Part shown: positions 34,894 through 45,200 of the stretch, one piece after another
How positions within the stretch are numbered: position 1 is the stretch's first letter
Layout: the number at the start of each line of letters is the position of its first letter
Assembly (NCBI GenBank): GCA_902521465.1
Contig: CABYRL010000001.1
Location: 372,001-436,000 of the forward strand
Reading direction: 5' to 3'
Origin: an uncultured Alphaproteobacteria bacterium
Lineage (GTDB): Bacteria; Pseudomonadota; Alphaproteobacteria; HIMB59
Length of the DNA: 64,000 nucleotides
Position numbers and translations under genes: made by a program
Notes under the pieces: model-generated
Databases searched by the model: none
What the model was told of the DNA's origin: nothing
The model's input: the letters and a program-made list of their open reading frames with translations, nothing else

Positions 34894-36039
34894 TTGATTA
34901 AAACTTTATTATTATCAATTCTTTTTTTTACTGCATTTAATTTTAAAATTTTTGCTGCAACAATATCAGGCACATATTATGGAGAGAATTGTGGAAATTC
35001 ATGTAATCCAGATAATTTATTAGATGATCCAATTGAGATGGTAGAGGGCCTCATCACAGGAATATTCGGCTTTGCTGATAAAAATGCTTCCTTTTTTATT
35101 GACCAAGTTAATGAAAAAACCATTTCTATACTCCATTTAGATAAAAAAATGCTTTTTACACAAGTTGCTTATGACCCAAAATCTAGAACTTTTAAGGGAT
35201 TGGGGGAAAAAGATACAATATCAGGATCATTTGATGGAGACAACTTAACAATAACCATTCAGACAATTGCTAAAAAAGATGCTGGGACTGGTAAAACAAA
35301 GTTTCTTGTCAGGAGATTACCTCAATCAAAAGAAGCTTTTGAAAATTTAGAAATTATTAATGATAAACTCTCTTTAGCAGAAGATAAAATCATTGATCTT
35401 GAAAACAATTTAAATAGAACTACAGAAAAATACAAAGATGACACTAAAAAATTAAATGAAATCATTGCAGATCTTAAAAACAAATTAAAAAAACCAACTA
35501 AAATCAATGTAGATTTATTTGAGTCAACAAGCACGATCGCAGCAAACGTGGATTTATTAACTGCCCCTGATAGTAAAAAAGGAAAAAAAATAATCACACT
35601 AAAAGAGGGAGACTTAATTAATCACTTAACAACCATACCGCCAGATAGAGATTGGTCATTAGTTACAAGCTCAAAAGGATTAATAGGGTATATTAAAAAT
35701 ATATTTATTATCGATAACGTTTCTGTAAATAATACTTCAATACCATCTGAACCAAGTATAAATGATGGTGATAAAATAAATTTATTAGAACCGCTTTGGG
35801 ATAAAGGTAAACGTGGAGAACAAATAACACTTAATGCTCCAGGAATAGTTTCACTTCAAGGCGTTATTAATATAGAGAATTTATCTGCCGTTTACTTAAA
35901 TGATGAGGCCGTAGATATTTCTAACGGAAGGTTTAATCACGCTATAATTGTTACTGAGGGAAAAAATAATGTGGTCATCTCAGCTGAAAATACATCTGGT
36001 AAAAGAACTGAATTACAGTTTATTATATTGGTAAATTAA
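34894..36039 (+). CDS. Exported coiled-coil protein with SH3b-like domain
   Basis: 381 residues beginning at TTG. A signal peptide covers about 1-24. Residues 25-125 form a beta-rich domain with GTYYGENCGNSC (two Cys). A coiled coil follows (about 138-185; Leu/Lys/Glu heptads such as EDKIIDLENNLNRTTEKY). An SH3b-like domain spans about 190-235 (NVDLLTAPDSKKGKKIITLKEGD, then WSLVTSSKGLIGYI). The last ~80 residues look like an Ig-type strand domain (GIVSLQGVINIENL, KNNVVISAENTSG). It probably binds peptidoglycan or other envelope parts. It lies beside, and converges with, the protease/DUF805 unit of the cytoskeleton-like system and may belong to it. No family is recognised over the full length. 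Confidence 0.65.
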   Translation: MIKTLLLSILFFTAFNFKIFAATISGTYYGENCGNSCNPDNLLDDPIEMVEGLITGIFGFADKNASFFIDQVNEKTISILHLDKKMLFTQVAYDPKSRTFKGLGEKDTISGSFDGDNLTITIQTIAKKDAGTGKTKFLVRRLPQSKEAFENLEIINDKLSLAEDKIIDLENNLNRTTEKYKDDTKKLNEIIADLKNKLKKPTKINVDLFESTSTIAANVDLLTAPDSKKGKKIITLKEGDLINHLTTIPPDRDWSLVTSSKGLIGYIKNIFIIDNVSVNNTSIPSEPSINDGDKINLLEPLWDKGKRGEQITLNAPGIVSLQGVINIENLSAVYLNDEAVDISNGRFNHAIIVTEGKNNVVISAENTSGKRTELQFIILVN

Positions 36040-36158
36040 TCTTTTTTTAAATATCCTTCCATAGCTCCAATTGCTATTTCCCTTTGAGTCCTATTTAACT
36101 CGCATGATAACAGAGTATTTGTTAAAAATATAATCATTATAAATTTATTCAGCCCCAA
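36036..36158 (-). CDS. Possible 40-residue lipoprotein
   Basis: A reading frame from TTG at 36158, overlapping the end of the DUF805 gene by 14 bases, encodes MGLNKFIMIIFLTNTLLSC followed by a 21-residue charged tail ending EGYLKKD. The Lys, the hydrophobic run and the L-L-S-C lipobox make a convincing lipoprotein signal, and the tail could reach the periplasm. Without the TTG the frame starts at ATG 36137. It would be the last gene of the protease-DUF805 unit. It is too short for firm support, but it explains the otherwise empty 36040-36144. Confidence 0.4.
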   Translation of the reverse strand: MGLNKFIMIIFLTNTLLSCELNRTQREIAIGAMEGYLKKD

Positions 36159-37026
36159 GAGTTTTTATTCCAAACTTATTCTCTTTGATATTCCCAGGTA
36201 GAGCAAACATTACTATCAAAAAAATTTCTCCAATGATGGGTATTATGCCTATTAAGATATACCATCCTCTTCGATCTATATCATGAAGTCGCCTTACACC
36301 TAAAGATAAACTTGGAATAAGACAAACTATATATCCTATTGGTAGGATAATGGCAAAAACCTCATTCGGCATAAGAGCAGATAGGAAAGTAGTGCCAATT
36401 ACGAATAAAATCATAAAAAGAGTAAAATACCAATATTCAGATCTTGAAGATCTATCACTAAAATTAAAAAAATTTTTGAATGCTAATTTCACTGCTTTAG
36501 GGAAACTGACATAGGCACTTGCGTGAGCTTCTATATCAATGGTAGCATCATCTTCTTTGTGCTCTAAGTCTTGTTGAGATTCTTGTTCAGATATGTCTTC
36601 ATCAGCATTTTTTTCTTCAACTATTTCATCTTCTTGAACATTTTTTCCTACTTCAACCTCATCAGCTAACTCATTATCCCATGGAGACTTAATAATATTT
36701 TGGGTAGTGTTTTCTTTTTTAGTTTCTATATACGAGTCATTATCATAATTTTCATAATCTATATCTGTTGGGTTATCATGCTTAAGGGTCTCTTCTTGAT
36801 TTTCAATATTTTCATCATTTAAAATTAAATCATTATTAAAAGTTTCATCTTCATTAAAAAATAAGTCTTTTATCTCCTCTATTTCTCTGGCTTCAATAAA
36901 AGAACCTCTTAAACCAATTCTAATTTCAGTATTTTGATTAATTATATTTTGAGAAATAAGGTTCGAAAGACTTTCTTTGCTTTTGACATAAATTATATTT
37001 TTTGATGAGTCTTTGTAGTAATACAT
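36145..37026 (-). CDS. DUF805 membrane protein with N-terminal GYF-like domain and acidic linker
   Basis: 293 residues. An N-terminal ~60-residue domain starts MYYYKDSSKNIIYVKS and resembles a GYF_2-type fold. It is followed by ~100 very acidic, low-complexity residues. The C-terminal ~120 residues are a DUF805 domain: FKNFFNFSDRSSRSEYWYF, four membrane helices, SLSLGVRRLHDIDRRGWY and the final KFG. DUF805 proteins are small inner-membrane proteins with no settled function. The stop of the protease gene immediately precedes its start, so the two are coupled and presumably act together. A role as membrane adaptor of the neighbouring system is inferred. Confidence 0.75.
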   Translation of the reverse strand: MYYYKDSSKNIIYVKSKESLSNLISQNIINQNTEIRIGLRGSFIEAREIEEIKDLFFNEDETFNNDLILNDENIENQEETLKHDNPTDIDYENYDNDSYIETKKENTTQNIIKSPWDNELADEVEVGKNVQEDEIVEEKNADEDISEQESQQDLEHKEDDATIDIEAHASAYVSFPKAVKLAFKNFFNFSDRSSRSEYWYFTLFMILFVIGTTFLSALMPNEVFAIILPIGYIVCLIPSLSLGVRRLHDIDRRGWYILIGIIPIIGEIFLIVMFALPGNIKENKFGIKTLGAE

Positions 37027-38682
37027 TCAATTTAATGGTGATTTGTATAATTTACAGTAGTTATATGCTTTATTTGAATAAAAATCTAAATTTTGGATTG
37101 GGAAAACAAAGCTCTTTTTAGGTAAATTTTCTAAATTAATTATATCGATTAGTATTTTTCCCCCGGAATTATATCTTTTGTTGTATAAGTTTTTTTCGTA
37201 ATTATCTGCAACTAAAATTAAACCTACGTCTTTATATTTTCTGTCAACTTTCCCTACGAAGGCACCATCAAAATTTAAAGGGTTAGCGCCCCTCATTATA
37301 AATGAAAAATTTTTATTTCTTTTAGTCTCAAAATAATTTAATTGTTCTTCGCTATACAATTTTGCATATAAGGTAGTATTGACCCAGCAATCATTTACGT
37401 CATTGTCCCAAAAATATATCAAATCTAATATATCACCACCAGAGTCCATTGGAGAATTAACCCTTGTTTTGTTGTCATATTCCCAATAATTATTTTGAAA
37501 ACCATCACTTTTTTCTTCCTCCTCCAATTCTTTCCTCTTTTTCTCTTGCTCTAATTTTTCAATATCTTTTTCTTTTTGTAATTCCACACGATAATCATTT
37601 TCTAAATTAAACTTGGTTAGGTTTTTGAACGAGGATGCAGGGATAGACCAATTTATTGGATTTACTAACCTACAAGGATAACCTGCAGAGTCAACTATAT
37701 CACACATTGAAAGTATTCCGATTAAATTCCCTTCAATATCATAAATTCCTCCACCTGAATTTCCTTTATCAACAGGTGCATTAGTTTCAATTAAAAAGAC
37801 AGGATCGTAAGGGAAAGTCCCTTCCGACTTTAAATCACCTGGTGTTTTTGAGTATAAGCTTATGATCTTACCTTCTACAGTTCTACCTGTGAAACCATTT
37901 GGATTGCCAATACCATATACTTTTTCATAAACTTTTAAGTTATTGAAGTCTTTAATTTTTGGAATTGAGGGATATTGTGATATTTCCTTAGAGGATAATA
38001 CACAAGCATCTTTTTTTATATCGTGTTCTTTAACTTTAGCTGAGTATCTTTTCTTATCATCTTTATGATCAACATTGCTGATAAATATGTTATTAAAAAA
38101 TTTTCTTTTTTCATAATCATATACAACATGGCAAGCTGTAAGTAAATCTGATGAATTTATCTTAACAGCTGAACCTGTATAAGTATCATAGCTATCTATT
38201 TTGTCATTAGCTTCAATAAAAAATGTAGATTTTACCAATCTCTCAATTAGAGAAACCTCATTCGAGTCCGGAGGAGTCACAATAGAGACCAAGTCATCTT
38301 CTTGATTTTTCTCTGTTTCGATTATAACAGGAGGGGGAATAGTAGTATCCTCCCCAAAGAAAATAGCAACTTGTTCAAATAGACATGCATTAAATTTAAT
38401 TGCATTTTTTCTCTCAAAATTACATTGTAAAATCATATCTTTACGAATGTCTTTATCTTGAACTCTATAGATAAAGTCTGTGCCTTGTATTGCTAAATCA
38501 CTCAATACATCAGATCGACATTGCTGAATAGATTTATATCGATCATCATTTTTACATTGGGAATTGATAGATTTTTTAAGCTCAGGAAGAATCGAAGCAC
38601 CAAAGCTATTAGAAATTTTCAAAATCAAAAATAATGCTAAAAATATCAAAAATAAAAAAGCATAATTTTGTTTTGAATTCAC
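37027..38682 (-). CDS. Exported trypsin-like serine protease with C-terminal extra domain
   Basis: 551 residues. N-terminal membrane/signal segment (about 8-24), a Cys-containing helical region (30-110), then a trypsin-fold protease at about 145-325. The catalytic triad is visible: H185 in TACHVV, D225 in KKDACVL and S309 in KGNSGGGIYD. After a charged coiled coil (about 365-395) comes a C-terminal domain of ~150 residues with several Trp and Cys, of unknown type. It is not DegP-like in layout, having no PDZ. It is divergent from the vWA/tubulin/actin operon across 64 bases, which suggests shared regulation. It probably processes envelope proteins in the periplasm. Confidence 0.8.
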   Translation of the reverse strand: MNSKQNYAFLFLIFLALFLILKISNSFGASILPELKKSINSQCKNDDRYKSIQQCRSDVLSDLAIQGTDFIYRVQDKDIRKDMILQCNFERKNAIKFNACLFEQVAIFFGEDTTIPPPVIIETEKNQEDDLVSIVTPPDSNEVSLIERLVKSTFFIEANDKIDSYDTYTGSAVKINSSDLLTACHVVYDYEKRKFFNNIFISNVDHKDDKKRYSAKVKEHDIKKDACVLSSKEISQYPSIPKIKDFNNLKVYEKVYGIGNPNGFTGRTVEGKIISLYSKTPGDLKSEGTFPYDPVFLIETNAPVDKGNSGGGIYDIEGNLIGILSMCDIVDSAGYPCRLVNPINWSIPASSFKNLTKFNLENDYRVELQKEKDIEKLEQEKKRKELEEEEKSDGFQNNYWEYDNKTRVNSPMDSGGDILDLIYFWDNDVNDCWVNTTLYAKLYSEEQLNYFETKRNKNFSFIMRGANPLNFDGAFVGKVDRKYKDVGLILVADNYEKNLYNKRYNSGGKILIDIINLENLPKKSFVFPIQNLDFYSNKAYNYCKLYKSPLN

Positions 38683-38746
38683 AATTAACTTTCCTCTAAA
38701 TACATATTATTGTAGTTTATAAATTATAAAAAATTAATAGTTAATT

Positions 38747-40123
38747 ATGAGGAAAGTGAATAACTATATTTACGTACTATTGATAGTATTAATTAACAGT
38801 CTTGCTTTTGCAGATTGTGAAATACTTAATACAAGCTTTATTCCTGATTACAAAGAGAGTACACCGAAGGCTGATAATGCTTTTATTTTCTTTGATGCTT
38901 CTCTTAATATGGAGGGGTTTGTTCGAAAAGATGAAATAAATATATCGGAAGTTAATTACAATTACTTGAGGGTAATAGATAAAATACCTTTTGCTGTTGC
39001 TTCACTATCTAATAATCAATTTTTTCAAAAATACTTTACAGGTATAAAAACTATTACAGCTAATGAGGTTTTAAAAACATCTCGTCCAGAGTTTTACACT
39101 GAATGTCCACCAAACATACCTGAAGGTCAATGTCATTTAAGTAAATCTAAGATATCTAAAGTTCTCGATACAATTTCAAATTTAATTTCGAAAGATCAAA
39201 AAAATTTATTTATTATAATCTCAGATTTATCATTGAGTAATGAGGAGTTAGTCGGAAAAAATATTGAAAAGATAAAGGAACCTTTCATTCAAGCATTAAA
39301 CAGCGATCAAGCAATTGGAGTATTCGGCATAAATAGTAAATTCAACGGGAATATATGGGGGCTCCCAAGTGGAAGAAAATATGAGCAGGCTTATGAGAGA
39401 CCTTTTTTTATTATAGCAATTGGACCTGACGGCTTAGTTACAAACTTTAAAGAGTTAATTGATTCTGAAGCGTTAAACCAAATACCTGATAAAGATTACC
39501 ATTTTAATTTATATTCTAATACTCTGGTAATGAATCCACTTACAGCAGAAAATTTTTCTATTAAAAACTTTATCTTTGGAAAAGGAATTTTAGAAAATAG
39601 TTTTTATGATAATGTAGATTATGCTCAAATATCTTTTTCTAAAAGACATGATCCTTTAAAAGTTCAATTAGATCTTAATAACATTCAAGTTCCAAATACG
39701 CCCTATTTACAAAATATTTCAGCCAATGCAGAAGTTGCAGAATTAAAAGATGACTCTTGTCGTGAATATAAGTTAAATAATGAAAATAAAATTAAGTTTT
39801 TGATTGAAGAAAGTCAAAATGAAAACCTTATTACCTACAATTTTCAAGATTTTTCAAATAAAGACTCAAATTTGCTGAGAAGAGGAAGAGAGTATGTTCT
39901 GAGAGTTAATTTCATTGCAAATTCAATAGATAATCAAAGAGCTAATTGGTTTGACGAGTGGGGCTATGACCAAACACAAGAAGACGAGCTTGTAAATAAT
40001 GGTGTAGACTTTTTTCCCGTCCTCAACTTGTCAAATTTTGGTTTATTGTTATCTCAAATACAAAATGAGAATTTTTCAGCACAAAAACTTGGTGAGGTGA
40101 TTTTTTTAGCGGAGATACAATAA
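38747..40123 (+). CDS. Exported vWA-like protein, first gene of the cytoskeleton-like operon
   Basis: 458 residues with a signal peptide (1 to about 23, ending SLAFAD). The segment AFIFFDASLNMEGF has the D-x-S-x-x-M form of a von Willebrand A metal-site loop, and LFIIISDLSLSN resembles the later vWA strand with Asp. A cysteine pair (TECPPNIPEGQC) lies between. The C-terminal ~150 residues are beta-rich without recognisable motif. vWA proteins mediate protein-protein contacts through a bound metal. It ends in a one-base overlap with the 4-TM gene, and the whole operon (38747-47934) has no gaps. Its family beyond vWA is unknown to me. Confidence 0.65.
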   Translation: MRKVNNYIYVLLIVLINSLAFADCEILNTSFIPDYKESTPKADNAFIFFDASLNMEGFVRKDEINISEVNYNYLRVIDKIPFAVASLSNNQFFQKYFTGIKTITANEVLKTSRPEFYTECPPNIPEGQCHLSKSKISKVLDTISNLISKDQKNLFIIISDLSLSNEELVGKNIEKIKEPFIQALNSDQAIGVFGINSKFNGNIWGLPSGRKYEQAYERPFFIIAIGPDGLVTNFKELIDSEALNQIPDKDYHFNLYSNTLVMNPLTAENFSIKNFIFGKGILENSFYDNVDYAQISFSKRHDPLKVQLDLNNIQVPNTPYLQNISANAEVAELKDDSCREYKLNNENKIKFLIEESQNENLITYNFQDFSNKDSNLLRRGREYVLRVNFIANSIDNQRANWFDEWGYDQTQEDELVNNGVDFFPVLNLSNFGLLLSQIQNENFSAQKLGEVIFLAEIQ

Positions 40124-40668
40124 TGAATATTATATCAAGATTGATCTCAACCATAATCATTATTTTTATCTTCATAATACCTATATTTTTAATAACAAAT
40201 TTTGATTTACCTTTTTTAGGAGATCACAGAATTTTAATATCTAATTTATTTTTTGATACAGAGTCACAATATTTACAATATATTGATGATGTAGGTTTAG
40301 AAATAGATGATTTTAAATCTGAAGCAATTAGAATAGCAATTTATATAATTGCTGGTTTATGGCTTCTGTTATCATATGTTTGGATATTTTACAGTGATAC
40401 AAGAAAAGTTTTCAGACCTGGTGAAGCAAAAAAATACAAATCTTTTTGGGTTATTTTTTTAGTACTTATAAATGTTATTACTTTAGTTGTCTGCTGGTAT
40501 TTTTTCTTTCAACAATCAAGATTTAATGGATATATGAGTCAAGCTCAATTTTTTCAATTAGGAATCTTTATCGTTTTATATTCATCCTTATACTATTATT
40601 TAAGTTCTCTTTTTATAACGTCCAGCGCCATGAGAACAGCAGTGCCTTTCGCAGAGAAACTTAGATGA
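40123..40668 (+). CDS. Four-helix membrane protein of unknown function
   Basis: 181 residues. Hydrophobic segments at about 5-27, 68-87, 106-128 and 143-165 predict four membrane helices, with a periplasmic loop of ~40 residues after the first. Charged residues (SDTRKVFRPGEAKKYKS) between helices 2 and 3 should face the cytoplasm. No family recognised. It overlaps the genes on both sides by 1 and 4 bases, so it is made with the vWA and tubulin-like proteins and is probably their membrane partner. Confidence 0.65.
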   Translation: MNIISRLISTIIIIFIFIIPIFLITNFDLPFLGDHRILISNLFFDTESQYLQYIDDVGLEIDDFKSEAIRIAIYIIAGLWLLLSYVWIFYSDTRKVFRPGEAKKYKSFWVIFLVLINVITLVVCWYFFFQQSRFNGYMSQAQFFQLGIFIVLYSSLYYYLSSLFITSSAMRTAVPFAEKLR

Positions 40669-42200
40669 GCAATGTAAACCTTTTTCTTGGTATTGGTGGA
40701 ACTGGCAGTAAAGCTGTCGAAAATTTCATTCATGTCTGTTTTTCTGGTTTAGGCCCAAGTAATGTCTGGCTAGGAATGGTTGACCAAGACTCAGCAAATG
40801 GCAATGTTGCTAAAACTAAGGCTACTCTTGATCATTATATTGAGCTAAGAAATGAATTAAAAACAAAGGGTAAAAATTTTTTTTCTGATGAAGTAGGCTT
40901 GTTAAAAACAAAAATTACATATACTCAAAATAACTATTGTTGGTGCCCCCTTGAGGGAACAAATCCGTCCTTACACGAATTATTTTCATACGATTTAATG
41001 AATGAAAAGCTCCAAGACATAGCAGATGTTCTCTACGATCCTAATGAAGAATTTCAACTTCCTTTAGATGAGGGTTTCAGGGCTAGACCGAGTATTGGTG
41101 CTGCTGCAATGTTATCTCGTATTCAGCAAAACAATCCATTTTGGAAAGATGTTTTTGAAGCTATTGAGAGTGCTAAATCGGGAAATAGTGTCAAAATATT
41201 TCTTTCATCATCTATTTTTGGAGGAACTGGTGCTGCAGGCTTTCCATCCATTGCAAGAGTTATTCGAAGAATGGCAGAACAAGAGGGATTAAGTCAAAAT
41301 ATTCAAATTGGTGGGTGTCTGATGTTACCATATTTCTCTTTTCCAAAACCACCTGAAGAAGAAGAGGGTCTTGTTGGATACTCAGACAGTTTTATCGAAC
41401 AATCAAAAGGTGCGTTGGATTATTATCATAGAATTTTTGGGGTCGAGGAGAAGCATATTTTTAACCAACTTTATGTTATGGGCTGGGACCCTTTAATACC
41501 TCTTGATCAGTTTGAAAAAGGAGGTAATAAACAAATTAACCCTCCACTTCTTCCAGAATTATATTCAGCTTTAGCTGCAGCAAAATTTTTTAATGAAGAT
41601 AAGACTGGTAGTGGCATTTATCATATTGCTTCTGATCAATCTGGCACAATTAACTGGTCAGATATTCCTGAAATCAATGATAATGAGAATTTTGTAAGAA
41701 AACAGATTGCACAAACAATACGTTTTTCTTTAGCGTCCAAAGAAATTTACATGCCTGCTTTATTAGATAATTGGAGCAATATTAAAAGTGAAGCTTGGTT
41801 TAAAAAACTTTTTAATAAAGCCGGACTCCAAATTAAAGATCAAGATGATAACAAAGAGTCAATTGCTCTTATCAATGGATATTGTGAGACCTACTTAAAA
41901 TGGATAGCTGATATGATATTATTTAGTGAGTTCGAGGGACTTAGTCAAAATTTAATTCAAGCAGAATTATTTGCAAATAAAAAGAATGAGACAGGAAATA
42001 CGAGCGTTTTCTTAGATGAGAGATTACCTGATCACAAATTAAAATTATTTTCTAAAATTATTCATGGAGTAAAAGCTACTGATCTATCAAATATTTTTTA
42101 TGACTTGAATGACACTAAAGGTAATTCAAATGCGACAGGTCTGGGTCTTTTCATAGAGGAGCTTTACAAATCAAGTGATGTCAAAGGAGTTATTCAATGA
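40665..42200 (+). CDS. Tubulin/FtsZ-like GTPase
   Basis: 511 residues, cytoplasmic. The N-terminal nucleotide-binding strand-loop is FLGIGGTGSKAVE (residues 7-19), as in FtsZ-superfamily loop T1. VDQDSANGN (39-47) fits the T2/T3 region. FLSSSIFGGTGAAGFPSI (179-196) is the tubulin signature loop T4, with GGTGAAG for the canonical GGGTGTG. RPSIGAAAM (141-149) is another conserved loop of large tubulin-like families. The C-terminal half is helical and not recognisable. It matches the non-FtsZ 'tubulin-like' families of bacteria rather than cell-division FtsZ. Its coupling to an actin/Hsp70-like ATPase gene (4-base overlap) is striking. Confidence 0.8.
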   Translation: MSNVNLFLGIGGTGSKAVENFIHVCFSGLGPSNVWLGMVDQDSANGNVAKTKATLDHYIELRNELKTKGKNFFSDEVGLLKTKITYTQNNYCWCPLEGTNPSLHELFSYDLMNEKLQDIADVLYDPNEEFQLPLDEGFRARPSIGAAAMLSRIQQNNPFWKDVFEAIESAKSGNSVKIFLSSSIFGGTGAAGFPSIARVIRRMAEQEGLSQNIQIGGCLMLPYFSFPKPPEEEEGLVGYSDSFIEQSKGALDYYHRIFGVEEKHIFNQLYVMGWDPLIPLDQFEKGGNKQINPPLLPELYSALAAAKFFNEDKTGSGIYHIASDQSGTINWSDIPEINDNENFVRKQIAQTIRFSLASKEIYMPALLDNWSNIKSEAWFKKLFNKAGLQIKDQDDNKESIALINGYCETYLKWIADMILFSEFEGLSQNLIQAELFANKKNETGNTSVFLDERLPDHKLKLFSKIIHGVKATDLSNIFYDLNDTKGNSNATGLGLFIEELYKSSDVKGVIQ

Positions 42201-45200
42201 AATCCCTATTACCTCCTCTCAAAGACGATCATGCAGTCGTTAAACCAGCATCGAGTGGAGAATGGGTTCTAGATGATAATTCTTTACTAAAGAGAATAAG
42301 TGACGGTTTAAAGACTACTGAATTTGATTACAATGCAGAAGATCTCATCTCTATTCCAGATGTCTGGGCAAGAACTGCAGTAGTTAAAAATGCTTTATTT
42401 GATGAGTCGCACTCATTACATAAAAGAATACAATCCGAATGGAGGGGGTTAATAGGTCTTATAGCTCTTGCTTCATATCATAAAATGAATCTTAGTGTCG
42501 ATTTAGTTAACATTGAGTCTTTAAAATCAGCACCCTTTAAAACAGAAACAAAAGTCAATGAAATTGATGGAAATTTTGGAGCAGTTCTTAATGCAATTTT
42601 GCCAAATACTGTATTGGCACAGGGAATGAATTGGAGCGAGATCGGAGCAATAAAAATAGATCAAAGGCCTGTTGGTTTAATTGTTCCATCAACACTTGTA
42701 TGCCCAACTAAGTTTTATTCAGGAATTGTAAAAGAAATACCTTGGTTTGATGGTAAGCAATTGATTGATCCATCTATAGCCTCTGACATCAAGCCCGAAG
42801 AACTATTAGTTTTGAAAAATTATTTAACGACTCTTGAAAGCTCAATGGCTAATGCAACTATATCTGATAGATATTCTTTTGATGGAATTTTAGGAGAGCT
42901 CAAAAAATTCAAAGACTCATGTGAGAAAAGAGTGTCATCATACTCATCTGGTCTTCTTGATATTCAAGGTTTTAAAAGATCAGCAATTAATTTAACTTTA
43001 CCAAATCACCCTATTTATGATGCTTTAAAATTAATTTCTGAATTTGATGCAGGAGGACAGCATGCATATGAAACATTAATTAAACCTAGGTCAGAGCTTG
43101 GATCATTTGTTCAAGGATTTATTTTAATTGACCCTGACATGCCAAACTTAATTGGTAGAAGCGCATCCGATATTAGAATTTGGGATACAATATCTATTGA
43201 AAAAATAAACAAGGACAAGAAAACTAAAAATCAACTTGTTAAATCTCTGGAACTAGAAAAATATATCCTTGTCTCCCCAGAAGATATATTTACTGACAAA
43301 ATTTGTATATTCCCTCCAGAAACAGAAAGTATAATTGAACACTCTAATCAAATTGATCGACAATACCTATATCCATTAAAATCAACTATTTTATCAATTT
43401 TCAGTCCTGACTATATTAGGGATAATTGTAAAATTATAGACAATGGAACATCCTTTATGGTTAGCCTAAGGGTAAATTTGCATGATCATTTAAATAACAA
43501 ATTTGAATACACCATAACTCGAGAATACCTAGAAAAAGATGTTGTTTCCTATCTCGATCAACCTGAAATTGCAGCAGTTTGGCCAAACTTTAAACACCCT
43601 AAATGGGAACAATATTTCTTTTATTACAGTGGAAATCTTCAGGCAATGGTAGCACCAAGATTACTTTTCTCTATAAATGATCTTAAAAAAGAATTATCTA
43701 ATCAAAATACATTCAAAGAAGTTAAAAAAATACTAAACAATCTTGACCAGGGTAAATCAAGATTAACTAAAAGAGTTGGTATAGTAGAGACTTCAATCGT
43801 TAATGAATTACATCTGACAAAAAATCCTCCTGAAGCACTTGTTTGCGATTGTACAAGCAATACTGAAATTAGAACTTATGTTTCTAATGAAGATAGGTCT
43901 CAGATAGGTCTATTGATATTTCCTCCTTACAATGAAGTTATTACAAATAATTCAACTGGAAAAATTGGCATAGACTTTGGTACAACTAATACTTGTGTTT
44001 ACTTTAGAAAAAGTGAAGAGCCACCAGTTCCAATATCTTTTAACAATAGACTTCATAGTCCTTTTGAAATTGATATCTCAAATGACAGAATATCTTATGT
44101 TCTCAGAGAATTTATACCTGCAAAAAATATCTCAGTCCCATATTTAACAATTGCAAAAGATAGACAATTTAATCAAAACAAGTCTGATCTAAGCAATAAC
44201 TTACACATTTGGCATTCAGCAATATATTTTGTTGGAGATTTAATTAATTCTTTAACTGATATAGCAAAACCAGTTTCTGGAAATCTCCAATTTAATTTAA
44301 AATGGTCTCAAAGCCCAGAAGATAGAAAAAGAATAGAGACTTACCTTGGCCAAGTTGGTGTTCAGGCACTGGCAGAGGTATTTTGTAATGGAATAGATAC
44401 CGATAATTTAGAATGGTATTTTTCTTATCCAGAGGCATTTAGCCCTGATCAATTAAGGTCTTTTAAAAAATTATTTGCTAGTTCTGTAAACAAAGTTTTA
44501 GACCCATTAGGTGAAAATCCAAAAAATTATGACATAAATTATAAGAGTGAAAGTCTCACCAGTGCTTTGTATTTTGCATCTCATAAAGAGGCCGCATTTA
44601 CCGAAAGTGTGATTACCATTGATATTGGTGGACAAACATCTGATGTTTCAATTTGGCAATCTAGGAAATTACTTTGGAGAAGCTCTGTTCAAATAGCTGG
44701 ACGTCACATTCTAATCGATTTTCTTACAAAAAATATCGATCTTATTAAAGATATAGCAATCGAAGATAAAATGATTGACGAGTCCTTTCCATTACTTCAA
44801 TCGATACAAAAAGAATTATCAACTGATGAAATAAGAAATGCAGTTGAAGTCATGGTAAATTCAGATTTATTTGCTAAAGGAATGGCTACAAGATTTCATA
44901 TAATTGATGGTCAAGACTCTGGAAAAAATTTAAAAACAATCTCTGAACTATCCTTATGCGGTATTTTATATTATGTAGGACAAGTTATCGAAAACCTTGC
45001 TTCTAGTAAAAAATATAACCCTAAGTCTTCAAAATCTATAACGATATGTTTAGGAGGAAAAGCAAGTCTAATTTACAAATCTATATTTGAAGATAGCGAT
45101 GATCAAACTGGTATTAAGAAATTATTTGCTGATGCATCAAATGGCTCGATATCACCTGATCAAATTCAATTTACATTCTCAGATAATCCTAAACATGAAG

